Positions 12,101-22,676 of a stretch of DNA of 64,000 bases are shown piece by piece (the first letter of the stretch is position 1; the number at the start of each line of letters is the position of its first letter). The notes under the pieces were generated by a model. It saw nothing but the letters and a program-made list of their open reading frames with translations. It searched no databases and was not told where the DNA came from. Source of the stretch: Hanleya hanleyi (Eukaryota > Mollusca > Polyplacophora > Lepidopleurida > Hanleyidae); contig JAVTVY010037060.1 in the NCBI GenBank assembly GCA_036873755.1, positions 94,221 through 158,220 of the forward strand, given 5' to 3'. The position numbers were made by a program, and so were the translations under genes.

Positions 12101-12940
12101 CAGTGCAGAAGTACCAAAATAAAATACTTTCACTACAACCAGAACCAGATTTGGTCTACGTTTACATATTGGAACAGCGAGTATGCTGTATCAAGATGGT
12201 TCTGGTTATCGTTCATCTTTATATGTTTATAGAAAGTGTTTTCGCCTCAGAATTGGAGATTTTGCACGAATGCACTACTTCACGGCCCTGTTATTCGCGA
12301 ATGATGAGACTCGGCGCCTTGAAACTTTTCTGAGTATACAATATAATATTGTACTTCATGCGAACTGAACAATTTCTTGTATATGTAATATTTAATTTTT
12401 GGCACTTCTACCGTACCTGTTCTGGTGCCATTTACATATCTAAACCATCTGGTCCTTTGAAAGAAGACCTTGATCGTCATTCAAAAGTTTAGCCTAGCAC
12501 TTGAAGACTTTGACATAGGTTACATGGGGAGGGTTTAACATAAATGATGTACTGTCACTGGACCAAAATAGGAAAGAACCTAATTTAGTACTTGGTAAGT
12601 CATCCAGCCCCTTAGTTCTCCATTCATTCCCAGAACACAATGCCGGATCAGTTACTATGGCGAGACCGCTAGTCAAAGTATTTGATTGTTATTTGTTCAT
12701 CTATTTGGATGTCTGATCATACCGGATATATTACAGTGGAAGCTTGAGGTGGTATTCCATAACCCTTCCCACATTAATACAATAGTAATGAATATGCTTT
12801 GGGGAAAGTCTGATCATATTTATAGAGAACTTGATATGGTTACCTTATCATGGCATCGTCTCATTTGAATCATTAGTGAAATCTGCCTAATTATTGTTAC
12901 ATGGAATGATAAAATTTCTCCTTTCATTTTTCAGAATTGA
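1996..12940 (+). CDS. Mucin-like SEA-domain type I membrane protein (11 exons, 5' incomplete)
   Basis: Predicted cell-surface mucin. CDS exons: 1996-3110, 3288-3400, 3855-3916, 4903-5084, 7131-7212, 7639-7670, 8637-8772, 9072-9406, 10265-10368, 11946-11999 and 12935-12940. Every junction has AG/GT ends and matching phase, and the joined frame stays open for 739 residues to a TGA at 12938-12940. Order: Thr/Ser-rich region (about residues 1-371), SEA domain (about 372-490), short Cys-rich segment, one transmembrane helix, and a tail of about 190 residues. SEA mucins are usually cut inside the SEA domain and held together non-covalently; the GSVIA site makes that likely here. No signal peptide is encoded in the exons found, so at least one 5' exon is missing, either further upstream or unrecognised in 1-1995. 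Introns carry dispersed repeats. The family is not assignable to a named vertebrate MUC gene. Confidence 0.88.
3288..3400 (+). CDS. Mucin gene, SEA exon 1
   Basis: Acceptor 'tatttcttgcag', donor GTGAGT. It encodes the first SEA strand and helix (KADISLDMVF and LPETTTLKANL), the usual start of molluscan and chordate SEA domains. Phase 1 in, phase 0 out. Confidence 0.88.
3855..3916 (+). CDS. Mucin gene, SEA exon 2
   Basis: Short exon with acceptor 'tatttttgcag' and donor GTGAGT. It encodes LTSLYRGTVRSFSSVSITRF, matching the SEA helix followed by the strand before the cleavage loop. Phase 0 in, phase 2 out. Confidence 0.87.
4130..4330 (+). repeat. Copy of dispersed 'cacagtgacgtca' DNA-element family, partial
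   Basis: The run 'ggggctgaaacttaccacat', the following 'ggtcaagctctac' and 'gataacgtcacagtgacgtca' recur at 10680-11340, 18874-20371, 21690-22260 and 39500-39700. It lies in a mucin intron and has no coding capacity. Confidence 0.75.
4378..4850. repeat. 50-bp tandem array in the mucin intron
   Basis: The word 'aggtcac(a/g)gctgtactccac' recurs every 50 bp (4441, 4491, 4541, 4591 and on), followed by 'atatatcccagtagag' and 'attggtaccctgt'. Some units are shortened to about 40 bp (near 4641-4681 and 4800). It ends about 50 bp upstream of SEA exon 3, directly before the splice acceptor region. Confidence 0.9.
4903..5084 (+). CDS. Mucin gene, SEA exon 3 with autoproteolysis-type site
   Basis: Acceptor 'attgtctattccag', donor GTAAAC. 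With the split Val codon from the previous exon, it begins NGSVIAIHEIYL. SEA domains that self-cleave do so between G and S of a G-S-V-V-V type loop; GSVIA fits, so cleavage is predicted but not shown. The exon completes the SEA fold (second helix around DVKIALTSVF). Phase 2 in, phase 1 out. Confidence 0.9.
5200..6060. repeat. Intron segment rich in dispersed CGAGTTATT words
   Basis: The word (A/G)CGAGTTATT or TTTGCGAGTT(C/T)TT occurs repeatedly at 5225-5255, 5330-5430, 5865-5960 and 5995-6050 in both orientations. The two clusters flank a unique core (about 5430-5860). This looks like a decayed element with sub-terminal repeats; exact ends were not resolved. The rest of the intron, 6060-7130, shows nothing recognisable. 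Confidence 0.45.
7131..7212 (+). CDS. Mucin gene, short Cys-rich extracellular exon
   Basis: Acceptor 'ggtcttatttcag', donor GTTAGT. It encodes CDVSPCKATETCNLADVSC, four cysteines spaced 4, 5 and 6 residues apart. This is too short for a full EGF domain but in the usual place of the EGF-like module that follows SEA in membrane mucins. Phase 1 in, phase 2 out. Confidence 0.85.
7639..7670 (+). CDS. Mucin gene, 32-nt micro-exon (stem)
   Basis: A 32-nt exon between 'tctcttttccag' and GTAAGT, encoding SPKLTAQNTDR. Phase 2 in, phase 1 out, exactly what its neighbours need, so it is accepted despite its size. Confidence 0.8.
8040..8145 (+). repeat. 3' part of a second SINE-like family
   Basis: The run 'cgtcgtggtatgactgaaaa', then 'attgttgaaa' and 'gacgttaaatcctactgac', is shared with 25380-25460. 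It looks like the 3' tail of a dispersed short element. Confidence 0.55.
8165..8470 (+). repeat. Dispersed repeat, 'ctcagccaggcttttattgt' family
   Basis: Shares 'ctcagccaggcttttattgt', 'gacatgaccgcac' and 'ctagcaccg' with 14190-14300 and with both tandem copies at 31580-32545. No coding frame fits; the other copies suggest a non-autonomous element. Confidence 0.55.
8637..8772 (+). CDS. Mucin gene, transmembrane exon
   Basis: Acceptor 'tctgtcctcag', donor GTAAGT. It encodes a hydrophobic helix (LILGLGIGIPLAVALLMTVT, then LLACCCA) followed by a basic stop-transfer RHRRNQRRQ, giving a type I topology with a cytoplasmic C-terminus. The CCC at the inner face is a typical palmitoylation position (inference). 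Phase 1 in, phase 2 out. Confidence 0.92.
9072..9406 (+). CDS. Mucin gene, main cytoplasmic-tail exon
   Basis: Acceptor 'ttcgtttttcag', donor GTTAGT. It opens with Phe/Ser/Gly-rich repeats (RQSFGSFRSFF, then RQSFGSYTSGGFGNFF), then a hydrophilic stretch rich in Arg, Asp and Tyr with several possible phosphotyrosines (QEYHEP, RDYDSR, AGYRQP, GGYRRS). No enzyme domain. Phase 2 in, phase 1 out. Confidence 0.85.
9730..10075 (-). repeat. Fragments of dispersed DNA elements in a mucin intron
   Basis: Two shared words. At 9840-9895, 'ggctaagaatgttcgg' with 'cggcccctatctt' recurs inverted at 22205-22255. At 9958-10010, the complement of 'gtgatggataagaatgtcgt' and 'ggtgattagtgtcccttttc' recurs at 20571-20620 and 21637-21680. 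Confidence 0.55.
10265..10368 (+). CDS. Mucin gene, cytoplasmic-tail exon
   Basis: Acceptor 'gtttctttcttcag', donor GTAGGG. It encodes AYTWRPAAEQSSHTDPPHSN followed by FSWDFLFKVINPQEE, a Trp/Phe-containing short motif region. Phase 1 in, phase 0 out. Confidence 0.82.
10480..10660 (+). repeat. SINE-like dispersed repeat, 'gtaagaggtgacta' family
   Basis: The core 'gtcgtaagaggtgactaatt' followed by 'cggcacccgttaggtttt' matches 25300-25360 ('gtaagaggcgactacctggg'). Confidence 0.5.
10680..11340 (+). repeat. Dispersed 'cacagtgacgtca' element, longer copy
   Basis: Contains the family landmarks in order: a 'ggggctgaaact' start, 'cccttgggtcaagctctacc', 'gatgacgtcacagtgatgtc', 'catttttcggtcagattttt', 'actgcatgataaattag' and a 3' end near 'tggtagggttaaatc'. 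Same order as at 21690-22260. It sits inside a mucin intron. Confidence 0.75.
11365..11610 (-). repeat. 45-bp tandem repeat in a mucin intron
   Basis: About five units of 45 bp. On the minus strand they stay open for 110 codons (11356-11688) as 15-residue repeats of the type HMPKHTQHQLVVAAK and HTPRNTRYPPEVAVA. No start context, splice signal or hydrophobic segment supports expression, so it is treated as an open repeat rather than a gene. Confidence 0.7.
11946..11999 (+). CDS. Mucin gene, penultimate exon
   Basis: A 54-nt exon, acceptor 'gtcatttttcag', donor GTAAGA, encoding FRIKRPTFEKTPRSPYQM. Phase 0 on both sides, so it can be skipped without a frame change. Confidence 0.8.
12935..12940 (+). 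CDS. Mucin gene, terminal coding exon (Asn-stop)
   Basis: After acceptor 'cctttcatttttcag' the frame reads one Asn codon and TGA, so the protein ends SPYQMN. The exon continues as 3' UTR. Confidence 0.75.
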   Translation, partial: N

Positions 12941-13387
12941 AAACCAGATTTGCTGAATATGGAAACTTATTCATTCTAGAACATAAATTACATATATATA
13001 TATATTATTTCAAATTCATGAATATATTTTTGAGTGATGTGCCATTGATCAAGGGTTATTTTGCCGAGCTATTAGTCATCATCAACTATCATGACAAACT
13101 GGTAAACCATTGTTAATCATTTTCACCCAATATACATGAGATGTGGTGATACGTCTCCAGATATTCATTAATTCATTGATCTCAAAATTCATCATATTGA
13201 CACAGATTTCTGTGATATACAGTGTCTTTTAATGAACAAATTGTATATAATTGAAATGTATATATTCATAAATTAAGTGCACGTATAAAAGACAATAACT
13301 CCTGGACGATTGTTATAGTATTGTTGATTATATGCCAGGACAATTTTAAAGGCTGATGTGAATTGTCTCAGGGTAATTTAATATTTT

Positions 13388-13393
13388 AATAAA
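13388..13393 (+). terminator. Candidate polyadenylation signal of the mucin gene
   Basis: An AATAAA 450 bp after the stop codon, in AT-rich sequence with T-rich stretches beyond. Other signals downstream are possible. Confidence 0.35.
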
Positions 13394-14189
13394 TTGTTTT
13401 ATTGTTCTCATTTTGATCATACGCAATGGATATTTTTAATTTAGATATTTTTGAATAATATTTTATAAAATGTAAGTAAATATAGAGCTATTCAATCTGA
13501 ATGTCTATTTATGATGTACACGAAAATAAGACTGCTAATTTGTATGTAGATCACAATTGAAAAAGCTAGTTTATAAAGCTATGTCTGTTAAGAATTTGAT
13601 ATTTATATTCATGATATATTGAATGATCTCGGTGGTCTATAGGTATATTGATTTGCAATGTTTGCAATTCCTTGTGCAAATATTGCAAATCAATATATAT
13701 ACTGTTGGTTAGTGAATGTACCGAAATTTTATTATTTGACCGTTGTCTGCCTATGAAACCCGGTTGCTGTGTTACAGTGGTATACCTATAGCACTGAAAT
13801 CTCATTATCGGTGACGACATACTCTACATCAAATTATTAACAAAAAGTTGTCCTGGTGTGCTGGCATACTGGGAAAACATAAAAGGGATGACAATTTATA
13901 ATTATGGCAAAATCCAATCTAATAATTATGTACATAAGAGGTCCTGAAATATGTTAAAAATAAGTATACATGTATATGAGTATCCTGGATTGTTTTGACC
14001 ACTTTTAAATAAAATCTGTTAACATATTTTTTTACAAATTTTAGAAATAAAACTTTTGCCGTTCTCAGACGTTCCGATGTCCTGTTATATTGATCTAATT
14101 GTTCAAACGCAACACATAAAGGTGCCCCCACATGACAATATTGATCTATTTGTATTTAAAACATATCGCAGTAACCAAAAAGATCCCTG

Positions 14190-14300
14190 TTATGATTTGT
14201 TTCTCAGCCACGCTTGTTTTAGCTGCTAATGTGAGCATTTTGAATGGCATGATCACACAGCACCAGCTTTAACAGTATTATATACAAATATCCAACGGAA
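14190..14300 (+). repeat. Dispersed repeat, 'ctcagccacgcttgttttag' family
   Basis: Short copy of the family at 8165 and 31580-32545 ('ctcagccacgcttgttttag' and 'ggcatgatcacac'). Confidence 0.45.
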
Positions 14301-14344
14301 ATGATGTAGTAGCCTCTCAAGTCATCTGATGGAATGTTGTGAAT

Positions 14345-14510
14345 AAACAAGTTAGACCGGTCTTTGCTGAACAGTTTAAACCAAGTTGAATCGGTTCTTG
14401 TTGAACAGTTGGAAGCAAGTTGGGGTGTTTCTTGCTGAACAGTTAATATCAAGTTGGACCGGTTCTTGAACAGTTAAAATCAAGTTGGACCGGTTCGTGT
14501 TGACTGTAGA
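14345..14510. repeat. Degenerate tandem repeat, about 39 bp
   Basis: Four to five units of 'caagttggaccggttctt' plus 'gctgaacagtt(a/g)a'. Non-coding. Confidence 0.75.
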
Positions 14511-14867
14511 GAGGGCAAGTCCTGTAAGATGTTGCTACCATATATCGCTGCGAATTCACCGATAAATTTAAGAAAGACTATGGTTTTTACAACGATGATT
14601 TATTGTGGTAGAAAGAAACTTTTTTTAGAGTTGTTTATAAAGAGCCTGGCAAACATGAATATTTAGGGCTTTCAAACCTCGTTTGCGGTTCCCAATGCCA
14701 AGAATATGGACATGGTGGTTGACTTCAGGGTATTGTTTGCCAAAGATTGATTTGTGAGGTAATTTTGTTGTTTGATATTTGGTTTTTGGGTCTGAGAGTG
14801 ATCGTTGATACAACAATGAAGTTGGGCCGGTCCTTGGTGACTAAAGTCCGATAGTAATCGTGATTAG

Positions 14868-15095
14868 AAAACTTGAACAATTATGGCTAGATAGCAATAT
14901 ACCATGAACAATTATGGCTAGATAGCAGTATACCATGAACAATTATGGATAGATAGCAGTATACCATGAACAATTATGGATAGATAGCAGTATACCATGA
15001 ACAATTATGGATAGATAGCAGTATACCATGAACAATTATGGATAGATAGCAGTATACCATGAACAATTATGGATAGATAGCAGTATACCATGATG
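14868..15095. repeat. 31-bp tandem array
   Basis: About seven near-identical copies of a 31-bp unit ('atgaacaattatggatagat' then 'agcagtatacc'). Very low divergence suggests recent expansion. From 15096 to 15785 nothing is recognised. Confidence 0.92.
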
Positions 15096-15784
15096 GTGAT
15101 CAAGATGGTGACCAATCTACTAAATTCACGAAATTCAATATCCAGCCGTCGTCTATGAAAAAATATCCGCGTCAATAATCGTTTGGCGGCACCAATTCAA
15201 AAATGTGTATGAATTAAAAATCCTACAAACACAAAATGATTTCTTTCAAAAGAGAAACGGTAATAATTTCATTGAAGTCAACCCGACCTAATGATATTCT
15301 TTACATAAAATCCTAATCGCTGTCCATTATTCTTTGTCCAAATGAATTTCCAAGTCATTTTCCAGAGTATGTTCCAGTCACGCTTTGATTGTGACTGATC
15401 ATTGGAACACGATGGAATGTAAACACATGAAATACCATCAAATAGCCTATATGAAAAACTCCAATCTGTTGGTCAAGGTCGAGTGGCCAATTGCCATTCC
15501 ACCTGTTCTATGGGATATTCATTTATCTCTACAGTTAGGCTCAACAGTTATATAACATTGCTTGAGATGGTAACTCGTTGGCATGTATATATTTTGTCAG
15601 CCGGCGAACCAAGACTTGGAAGCAGCATTTGCTAGGCATTTCCACAAAGTGGATGATGTTATGTAGTACCGATAACAACGCCAATTCAAACGTTCATGTT
15701 TGTACAACCCTTTGATGTTTTCGGTCAAACTTTGGTATCTCCCTAGGTCTGGAAGATTTGCTTTGTTGTGTTACGTTTTAAAAT

Positions 15785-17512
15785 AAAACAAGAGCCCAAG
15801 GGGCTTCAATATACGCCCGTATATCTGGAATTAAATTGGTTCAAATTTCAAGGTTGTTTAATAGCCTTGATTCCAATTGATCTAGCAATCCAGAGAAAGG
15901 TCTACAATTTTTTGCTTATAAGAATGTAACATATATCACATCCTATATTGAATGATAAACTAAAATGAGCTTAACTCTTGGTAACTAGTTGACCTTGAAG
16001 CAAGAGCTTAGAGCTCACATATCCCACACTGAAATCGACAATAGTCAAACACAAGAAAATAGTAGTTTTCCTGCAAATGGATTCCTTTCAGATGAGAGAA
16101 TTTCTCATGAAGGAAGAAGAAAGAGATGAAGTAAACCTTTGTTCTTGAGTTAATAAACAGGTGTGAAGTTCATAAAGGACTCCTCTCCCCGTTAAATTAG
16201 TAAATGTATGGTTTTTATTTCACAACAGTTTAACTAAATGAAGCGTTTCAAACACGGAGGACAACTCAACAGGACAATACCATATAAATGCAGGGGAAAG
16301 AACTTCGAATATTCCAACAATATTCCAACACATTTAGTCAGCTAAGCTCGATTCAGTTTTGGGGGACTGCGGCCTAGACCTTTGACAAATTGATCTCATA
16401 TGTATGGCTCCACTTTGCCATGCGAGTAAGGTATACTCAAAGTTTGGTACCAATCCATACCTTGAAACTAGAGCTATCGCATGGACAACAAATGTTAATG
16501 GATGAATGGACAGAACGCAACATCGCATTACACGACCTCGTCTTCGAGAGGCATATGAAAATGTGACTTTATTGATTTCTTGATTTTGGGGTCACAGTGA
16601 CCTTGACCTTGGACCTTGACCTCAATTTTGGTACACAACACACCGTCTCTCTCAATGAACACATAAAATCATGATTTTTAATGATTTCCTGATTTTGGGG
16701 TCACAGTGACCTTGACCTTTGACCTTGGCCTAAATTTTGGTACATGACAAACCGTCTCCCCTCAATTTCTCAATGAACACAAAAAGTCATGATTTTTAAC
16801 AATTTCACAATTTTGGGGTCACAGTGACCTTGACCTTTGACCTTGACCTACATTTTGGTATGTGACACATTGTGTCCCCCTAATGTATCTACTGATACAA
16901 AAAATGTTATTTTTAATAATTTCCTAATTTTGGGGTCGGTGACCTTTGACCTTGACCTAATTTTTGGTATGCATCACTTCATTTCCGCCTATTGAATCCA
17001 CTCACAAAAAATTAGAAATTTTAAACGATTTCCTGATTTTTCGATCACACTGACCTTTGACCTAGGGCATCCACTCACCAAAAATTAGAACCGTAGATAG
17101 AAAACTGTCAACGATCAATGATTTCCTGATTTTTGGCAACAGTGACCTTTGACCTCTGACCTCGACCTCAATTTTGGTACGCGACACATCGTCTCCACCT
17201 GGCGTATCCACTCACAAAAAATTGCAACTGTGGACAGAAAACGTTCACAGATATAGACCGGACACGAACACTTCAGTGATTTCCTGTTTTTTAGGCCAGT
17301 GACCTTTGACCTGTGACCTCGACCTTCATTTTGGTACGCGACACATCGTCTCCCCGTAGGGTATCCACTCACCAAAAATTGGAGCTGTGGATAGGAAACT
17401 GTCCCAGATATAGACCGGACACGAGAACCGGACAGACGGACAGACGGACAGACGGACGGAAACCGCCATCCCATAATACGACCGCCTTTTGGGCGGGCGT
17501 ATAAAAATGGGC
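15785..17512. mobile_element. Dispersed repeat with DR1-rich internal tandem units
   Basis: Begins 'acaagagcccaaggggcttc', 'aatatacgcccg' and ends 'ttttgggcgggcgtataaaa'; 'atacgcccg' and 'cgggcgtat' form short inverted ends. Between about 16550 and 17340 lie about seven degenerate units of 110-180 bp, each with 'gatttcctgatttt', 'gtgacctttgacct' and 'ttttggtacgcgacacatcg'. A 'ggacagacgg' microsatellite (17424-17462) precedes the end. No transposase frame is seen; 17115-17474 is open only as repeat translation. Confidence 0.7.
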
Positions 17513-18873
17513 AAATCTTCCAGACACGATTTCGGTTGAACGGATTGTTCGATTTTCATGAAATTTGCAAGATGGACAACGAACTTAAAAAATTGATACT
17601 GGGACTCTAAAATGACTTTGACCAATCACTCAATGCTCCTATTCACTGCCTGTGGAAAGTGAAACATACCGATTCCAAAATACTATCCCTAGGCGGCGTA
17701 TGGTCTATATGAATATGCCAGAATGCCATTTGGTCATGATAATTGTAATGTGACGGTAAAGTAGACCTACCAGTGTGTATGGATTTGAGTGTAATTGCGA
17801 TATAGGAGTTGGAATACATGGATGAGATAACTGTCAAGGGAAGCTCATTTGCCCACCATAACGATCACTTGCTGGCGAATTTACTGAGGCTTCGTCAGCA
17901 TAACCTAAAGCTAAAATAGTTTCTACTCTCAGATTTAAAAAAGGTTGACATTAGGTTTCACGCAAACATATGAAGGTATTTTTGCTCTTCGAATTTGGAT
18001 TTTTTGTGATATTACCATCTTGTTGTCCGGTGCCGTAAGGCGTTGGCTTTCCCTTTCACTGTTCGGTGCCCATTTGTATCCGTCTGCCTGTGACACTCAT
18101 TCCTGTACTGACTTACCTGTGTAGTTCGTGACTTCTACTTTGGCGATTGACTTGGAGTAGTTGGCGTGTGCTGTGAGCATTATTGTCGGATGTCCTTTAC
18201 GGTCTTTTGGCTATTTTCAAAACGTTTATCCTTGCATGCCTAGAAATAGTTTTTACCGAAAATGAGGCAAGGCTTTGGTGTAAGACCTCCCATTGAAAAG
18301 GTAATATCCTGGACAAAAGACTGACAATACAACTTGCAGCAGATCCTTTGTCAAGTATATTTCGTGAGTCTTACACCAAATCGTTGCCGAAAATGACGTC
18401 AGATGGGAATGGTGGATGATATTTGCGTCGCGTGCTATCAAGGTTAATGTGCGGATAGCTGTGCTGGAGTGTGAAGCGTTCACGTAACAGTTATTGCCTA
18501 AGACATGTACTCAAGCTGATTGATTACTCAGGCCAATGCCTGATGTGCGCAGAGACCGATGTTCTCAACGCACTGGGTCACGTGTTCGCTCAGCTAGGAA
18601 GCCGAAGTCGGAGACAATAACCAACTTCAACAATGGTTCTATTTTTCACACAAGGTTATAATTTCCTTGATTCACCAGTCTTGCAACGGGATTTGCTTGT
18701 GTAAAAATGTTCCAACTGACGAGAGTACACTAAACTTATAACAGAGCTTGTAATCTGTTCCCTTGATTGTATTACCTGGCCAACCCCCACTGTCAAACAC
18801 ACACCACATTTGTTCTGCAATTCAGATGCTGCATCGGATACTTGTCACTTTAGCAATCTTTGGTAACAATACG

Positions 18874-20371
18874 GTGCGGCAATATGGTGCATGAAATTGG
18901 GTTAATTCTGCACTTTGAGGTAAAAGCATAAAACTTGGCACACTGATAGTATTCGATCGGCTGATTAAAATTTGCTATAGGCCCACTTAAAATTATTCCA
19001 AGATGGCCGCCAAATTCAAGATTGCTGCCATTGTGATGTAGAAATCAGGCCATTTGGACCCCTAAATATTTTTATTAATCCAACGGCTACGGAGTTGAAA
19101 CCCTGACATATCTTGGACTCAAGCGCTAGCGGACAATCTTAAAAGTTCCAAGATGGCTGCCTTAATGACATCACAGTGACGTCATATTTTAAAAATGCTT
19201 TGTGGGTTCGATTTTTTACAAATTTAATTTGTTTTATTTATCTGTTACTTTCTCTGTAAAACTGCATAATACATTAGGAAATAATTGTTTGATGTGGATT
19301 AAAATAATTGTGTGCACTTTTATGTGTAAAAAGGCAAATATTTTAAAAAAAACGACGGAAACAAATTTTTATTCACATCCTTATGACCTCCATTTTGAAT
19401 TTAATCGTGATCTTCTGCTTGTTCAAGGGGTATTGTCTTCCAAGTTCATCTGTTCGTTGCAGCCATATATGCAGAACCGTGTTAGGTACAGGGACTACAT
19501 TTTGAAAACCATTTATTCATCGAGGCATAGGTCAGACGCAGGAGTCGAAAATGAGTCGATTTGGCCCAAATTTCACGGAGTTATGCTCCTTTTCGGATGT
19601 GATAATATCTGATTTCGTAATTTCAATAGGCATATGGTCTATAACTAGATGACTTAGTTTCCAATTTTGTCACTCTAAATACCTAACCCGGTTCTGCAGA
19701 TATTGCGCTAATAAACTGACGGAAGTACATGACGACAGCAATACATTTAGGCCTTAATTGGCTGAAGGTAACAAATTGACAACTGAAATTTACAGTCTAT
19801 GATATTGGGGTCATTTTGAGCCTATTTGCATACCCCTCCAAACAGAAGACCTTGATTAGAATCAAAATGGAGGTTATAAAGGTATGACTAAAAATTGTTT
19901 TCATCGTTTTCCTTAAAATGTTTGCCTTTTTTGCGCATGAAAGTACCCACAATTATTTTAATTCATATCAAAGAATTATTTCCTAATTTATTATGTAATT
20001 TTTCCCGAGAAAACAGCATAAATAGAAAATTTCAAAAATCTGACTGAAAAATCGACCTCAGAAAAGCATTTTTATAACATGACGCCGTTGAGGCAGCCAC
20101 CTTGGAACTTGTTACATTTTCCTATAACGCTTGAATCCAAGATATGTCCTAGAAAGTTTCAACTCCATAGCCGCCTGTGTAAGAAGAAAATTAGGGGTCC
20201 CGAATGACCTACTGATTTCAACATTACAATGGCGTCCATCTTGAATGTGGCGGCCATATTGGAATCATTTAAAGTGGGCCTATATCCAAGTTTAATCATC
20301 GAGTACCATAAGTGTGCCAAGTTTCGTGCTTTTACCTCAAAGTGCAGAATCTTTTCACCATATTGCCACAC
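18874..20371. mobile_element. 1.5-kb foldback DNA element with ~0.5-kb inverted arms
   Basis: The left end 'gtgcggcaatatggtg' and right end 'caccatattgccacac' are inverted copies, and the similarity runs inward: 'ctgcactttgaggtaaaagc', 'aaacttggcacact', the 'aagatggccgcc' block and the 'cacagtgacgtca' block appear left in order and right as reverse complements. Arms span about 18874-19410 and 19840-20371 around a unique core of about 430 bp. No coding frame in the core. It is the fullest member of the family also at 4130, 10680, 21690 and 39500. Confidence 0.88.
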
Positions 20372-20570
20372 TAACACAAGAAATCAGTTCGAAGAAATTT
20401 TGTTTGACAGCTCTTCTCAAATACTCTTCATTCCATCGTACAGGTAGTGGCAGACATTTACGTGGCAAAATATTATTGCAAACCTTGTGAATAGTTCAAT
20501 AGATATTAACCAGATATTTACCGGATAATTGAAAACATTTGCAAAGTGCGACAAATGTATGTACAGGTGT

Positions 20571-20620
20571 GACGGTTAAGAATGTTCTGGTGATTAGTGT
20601 CCCTTTTCATTTCCTTTTCT
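20571..20620 (+). repeat. Dispersed word 'ggtgattagtgtcccttttc', copy 2
   Basis: Matches 21637-21680 and, inverted, 9958-10010. Probably the end of one dispersed element. Confidence 0.55.
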
Positions 20621-21636
20621 GTTGCAACCAAGGAAGGAAACTGGGACATTAATTGTCTTCACACCAGCACAAAATCTCTTTTCACGAAATACACTTTCAA
20701 AGAGGAATCACGATTAGATATGATAAGCTCTTGTTAACCCATGGTCTGCCGCCACATCCTTTGAAGTTTGCTGTGCATTATTTGCCGGTAACTTGCACGC
20801 TCTACGGTGCCGTTATAGACGACCTCAATGACTTCCGTAAGCCACGCCCATTGTCTGGTGAATTCTCACTCGGCTGACGCCCCGTGCAGGCTTTGGGGCA
20901 GCACTGGTGCGACCTGTCGATTATAAACACATAACAAGATAATGCCATACAATAACTATTACGTATTTGTTCGAAACGAAACTGTTAAAAAATATAAATC
21001 ATATCAACTACGCCTATCTCTAGTGCTGCTTGTTACCGTGAGATATTTGGTAAATCTCCCTATTTCAATAATAGTGATAAGCAAAGGTACTGACACAGTA
21101 GTGCTTAAATAACATTGAATTTTAAAGTTATTCATCTTTGAAAGCGAAATATTGTTTACCGCTAGCAAAAAAAATGCCAAATTTATCCAGATAGAGTCGG
21201 GGCATTTCACAACGCTAACTGCAAGTATATGTCGTGTAAATATATACGTTTGTAAGCATATCATCATTATTCGGGAACAAGAGTCCTAGAACCCGTTCAT
21301 ATCACACTAAACACTCGTAACTTAATGATATGTGATTTATATGCGTTGTTATAATAAGATAAACTGTACTGGATATTCTAATACCTGTACTTCACTTAAA
21401 GCAGTTATATGCGCGTGGCGCGGTGTTCTCTAGAAATATCACTCGAGATGATCAAGCGGTCGTTTACCAAGCTTTTCATCAACCACTTGATTTTTTTCGT
21501 GCATACTTGAGTACATGCAAATCCCGTTGGAAGCCAGGTGATTCGTGAAAAGGAATATCTCGTCTGAGACAATATTGCCAGTATGTACAGTTAAGTTCTC
21601 TATGTATTTTCATGAGCGAATCCCTGCACTGATTGC

Positions 21637-22260
21637 CGGTGTGATGGATAAGAATGTCGTGGTGATTAGTGTCCCTTTTCGAAATGAGCCTCTCTCCAAC
21701 CCCCCCCCCCCCAATTATTTTTCTTACCCATTGAGCTAAGGGGTTGAAACTTACCACTCTATACCCTTGGGTCAAGATCTACCAGAAAATGTAAGAAAAT
21801 CCAAGATGGCCACTTTGACACAAAAACGGCATTTTTGGTCCATTTTTCGGTCGGATTTTCCGAATTTTTTATTTATGCAATTTCTCCGCAAAAACTGCAT
21901 GATGAATTAATAACTATTAATGTGATGTGAAATAAAATAGTTTTTGCCCACTTTTCATCGCGAAAAAGCAGAAATTTTGAAGAAATATGACAAAAACATA
22001 ACTTTTCTGGTACCCCACGTGGCCGCCATCTTGAATTTACCCATGATCCTCTGCTCGCGTAGTTATGCAAATAGGCTCAAAATGACCCCAATATGATAAA
22101 CTATAAAGTCGAGGAGTTTCAGCTCTCCATTTTTCGTCGTTCCGGACATAGCGCAAAAACGTTTGGTAGGGGATGGAGCATTTCGGACCCCCCAGGCCAG
22201 TTAGGGTTAAAGATAGGGGCCGGACACAGCCAGCGGACATTCTTAGCCTCCACACCGGTC
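21637..22260 (+). repeat. Dispersed 'cacagtgacgtca'-family element, composite copy
   Basis: Starts with the shared word at 21637-21680, then a C11 run (21703-21713), 'cccttgggtcaagatctacc', 'tttttcggtcggattttccg', 'actgcatgatgaattaat' and ends near 'agttagggttaaagataggg'. Same landmark order as 10680-11340; the CRE-like block is mostly deleted here. 20620-21636 holds no recognised gene. Confidence 0.7.
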
Positions 22261-22676
22261 TTCGTTAACCTGTATGCTCTTGTGTTTTTCGAGAGTTTGA
22301 GAACGTAGCGAGTATCGATACCAGCGAGACTCCAGATCACAGTTAACAGTCCGACATCATACAGGTGTCGCTCGTTTTTGACCTCCATGGTGGTGCCGTT
22401 ATTCTGTACGAGTTCAAGACTGTTTTATTTTTGCGTGACGGAGATAAATACTTTGGAAACTACTTGGAATTCATTTGGACAAAGTTGATGTTTTTAACAA
22501 CAGGCCATGCTGATATCATTCTTTTGTAGAAAACCAATGTGTTCTACTATTTATTTTATACACATTTTGAATTGGCGCTGTCTTTCGATCAATTACGCAG
22601 AAAGTCTGTTTGGACGACGGCTGAATATTAAATGTCGGATCTGACGCTTGCGCGACACTTATGAAAAATATTGTAG

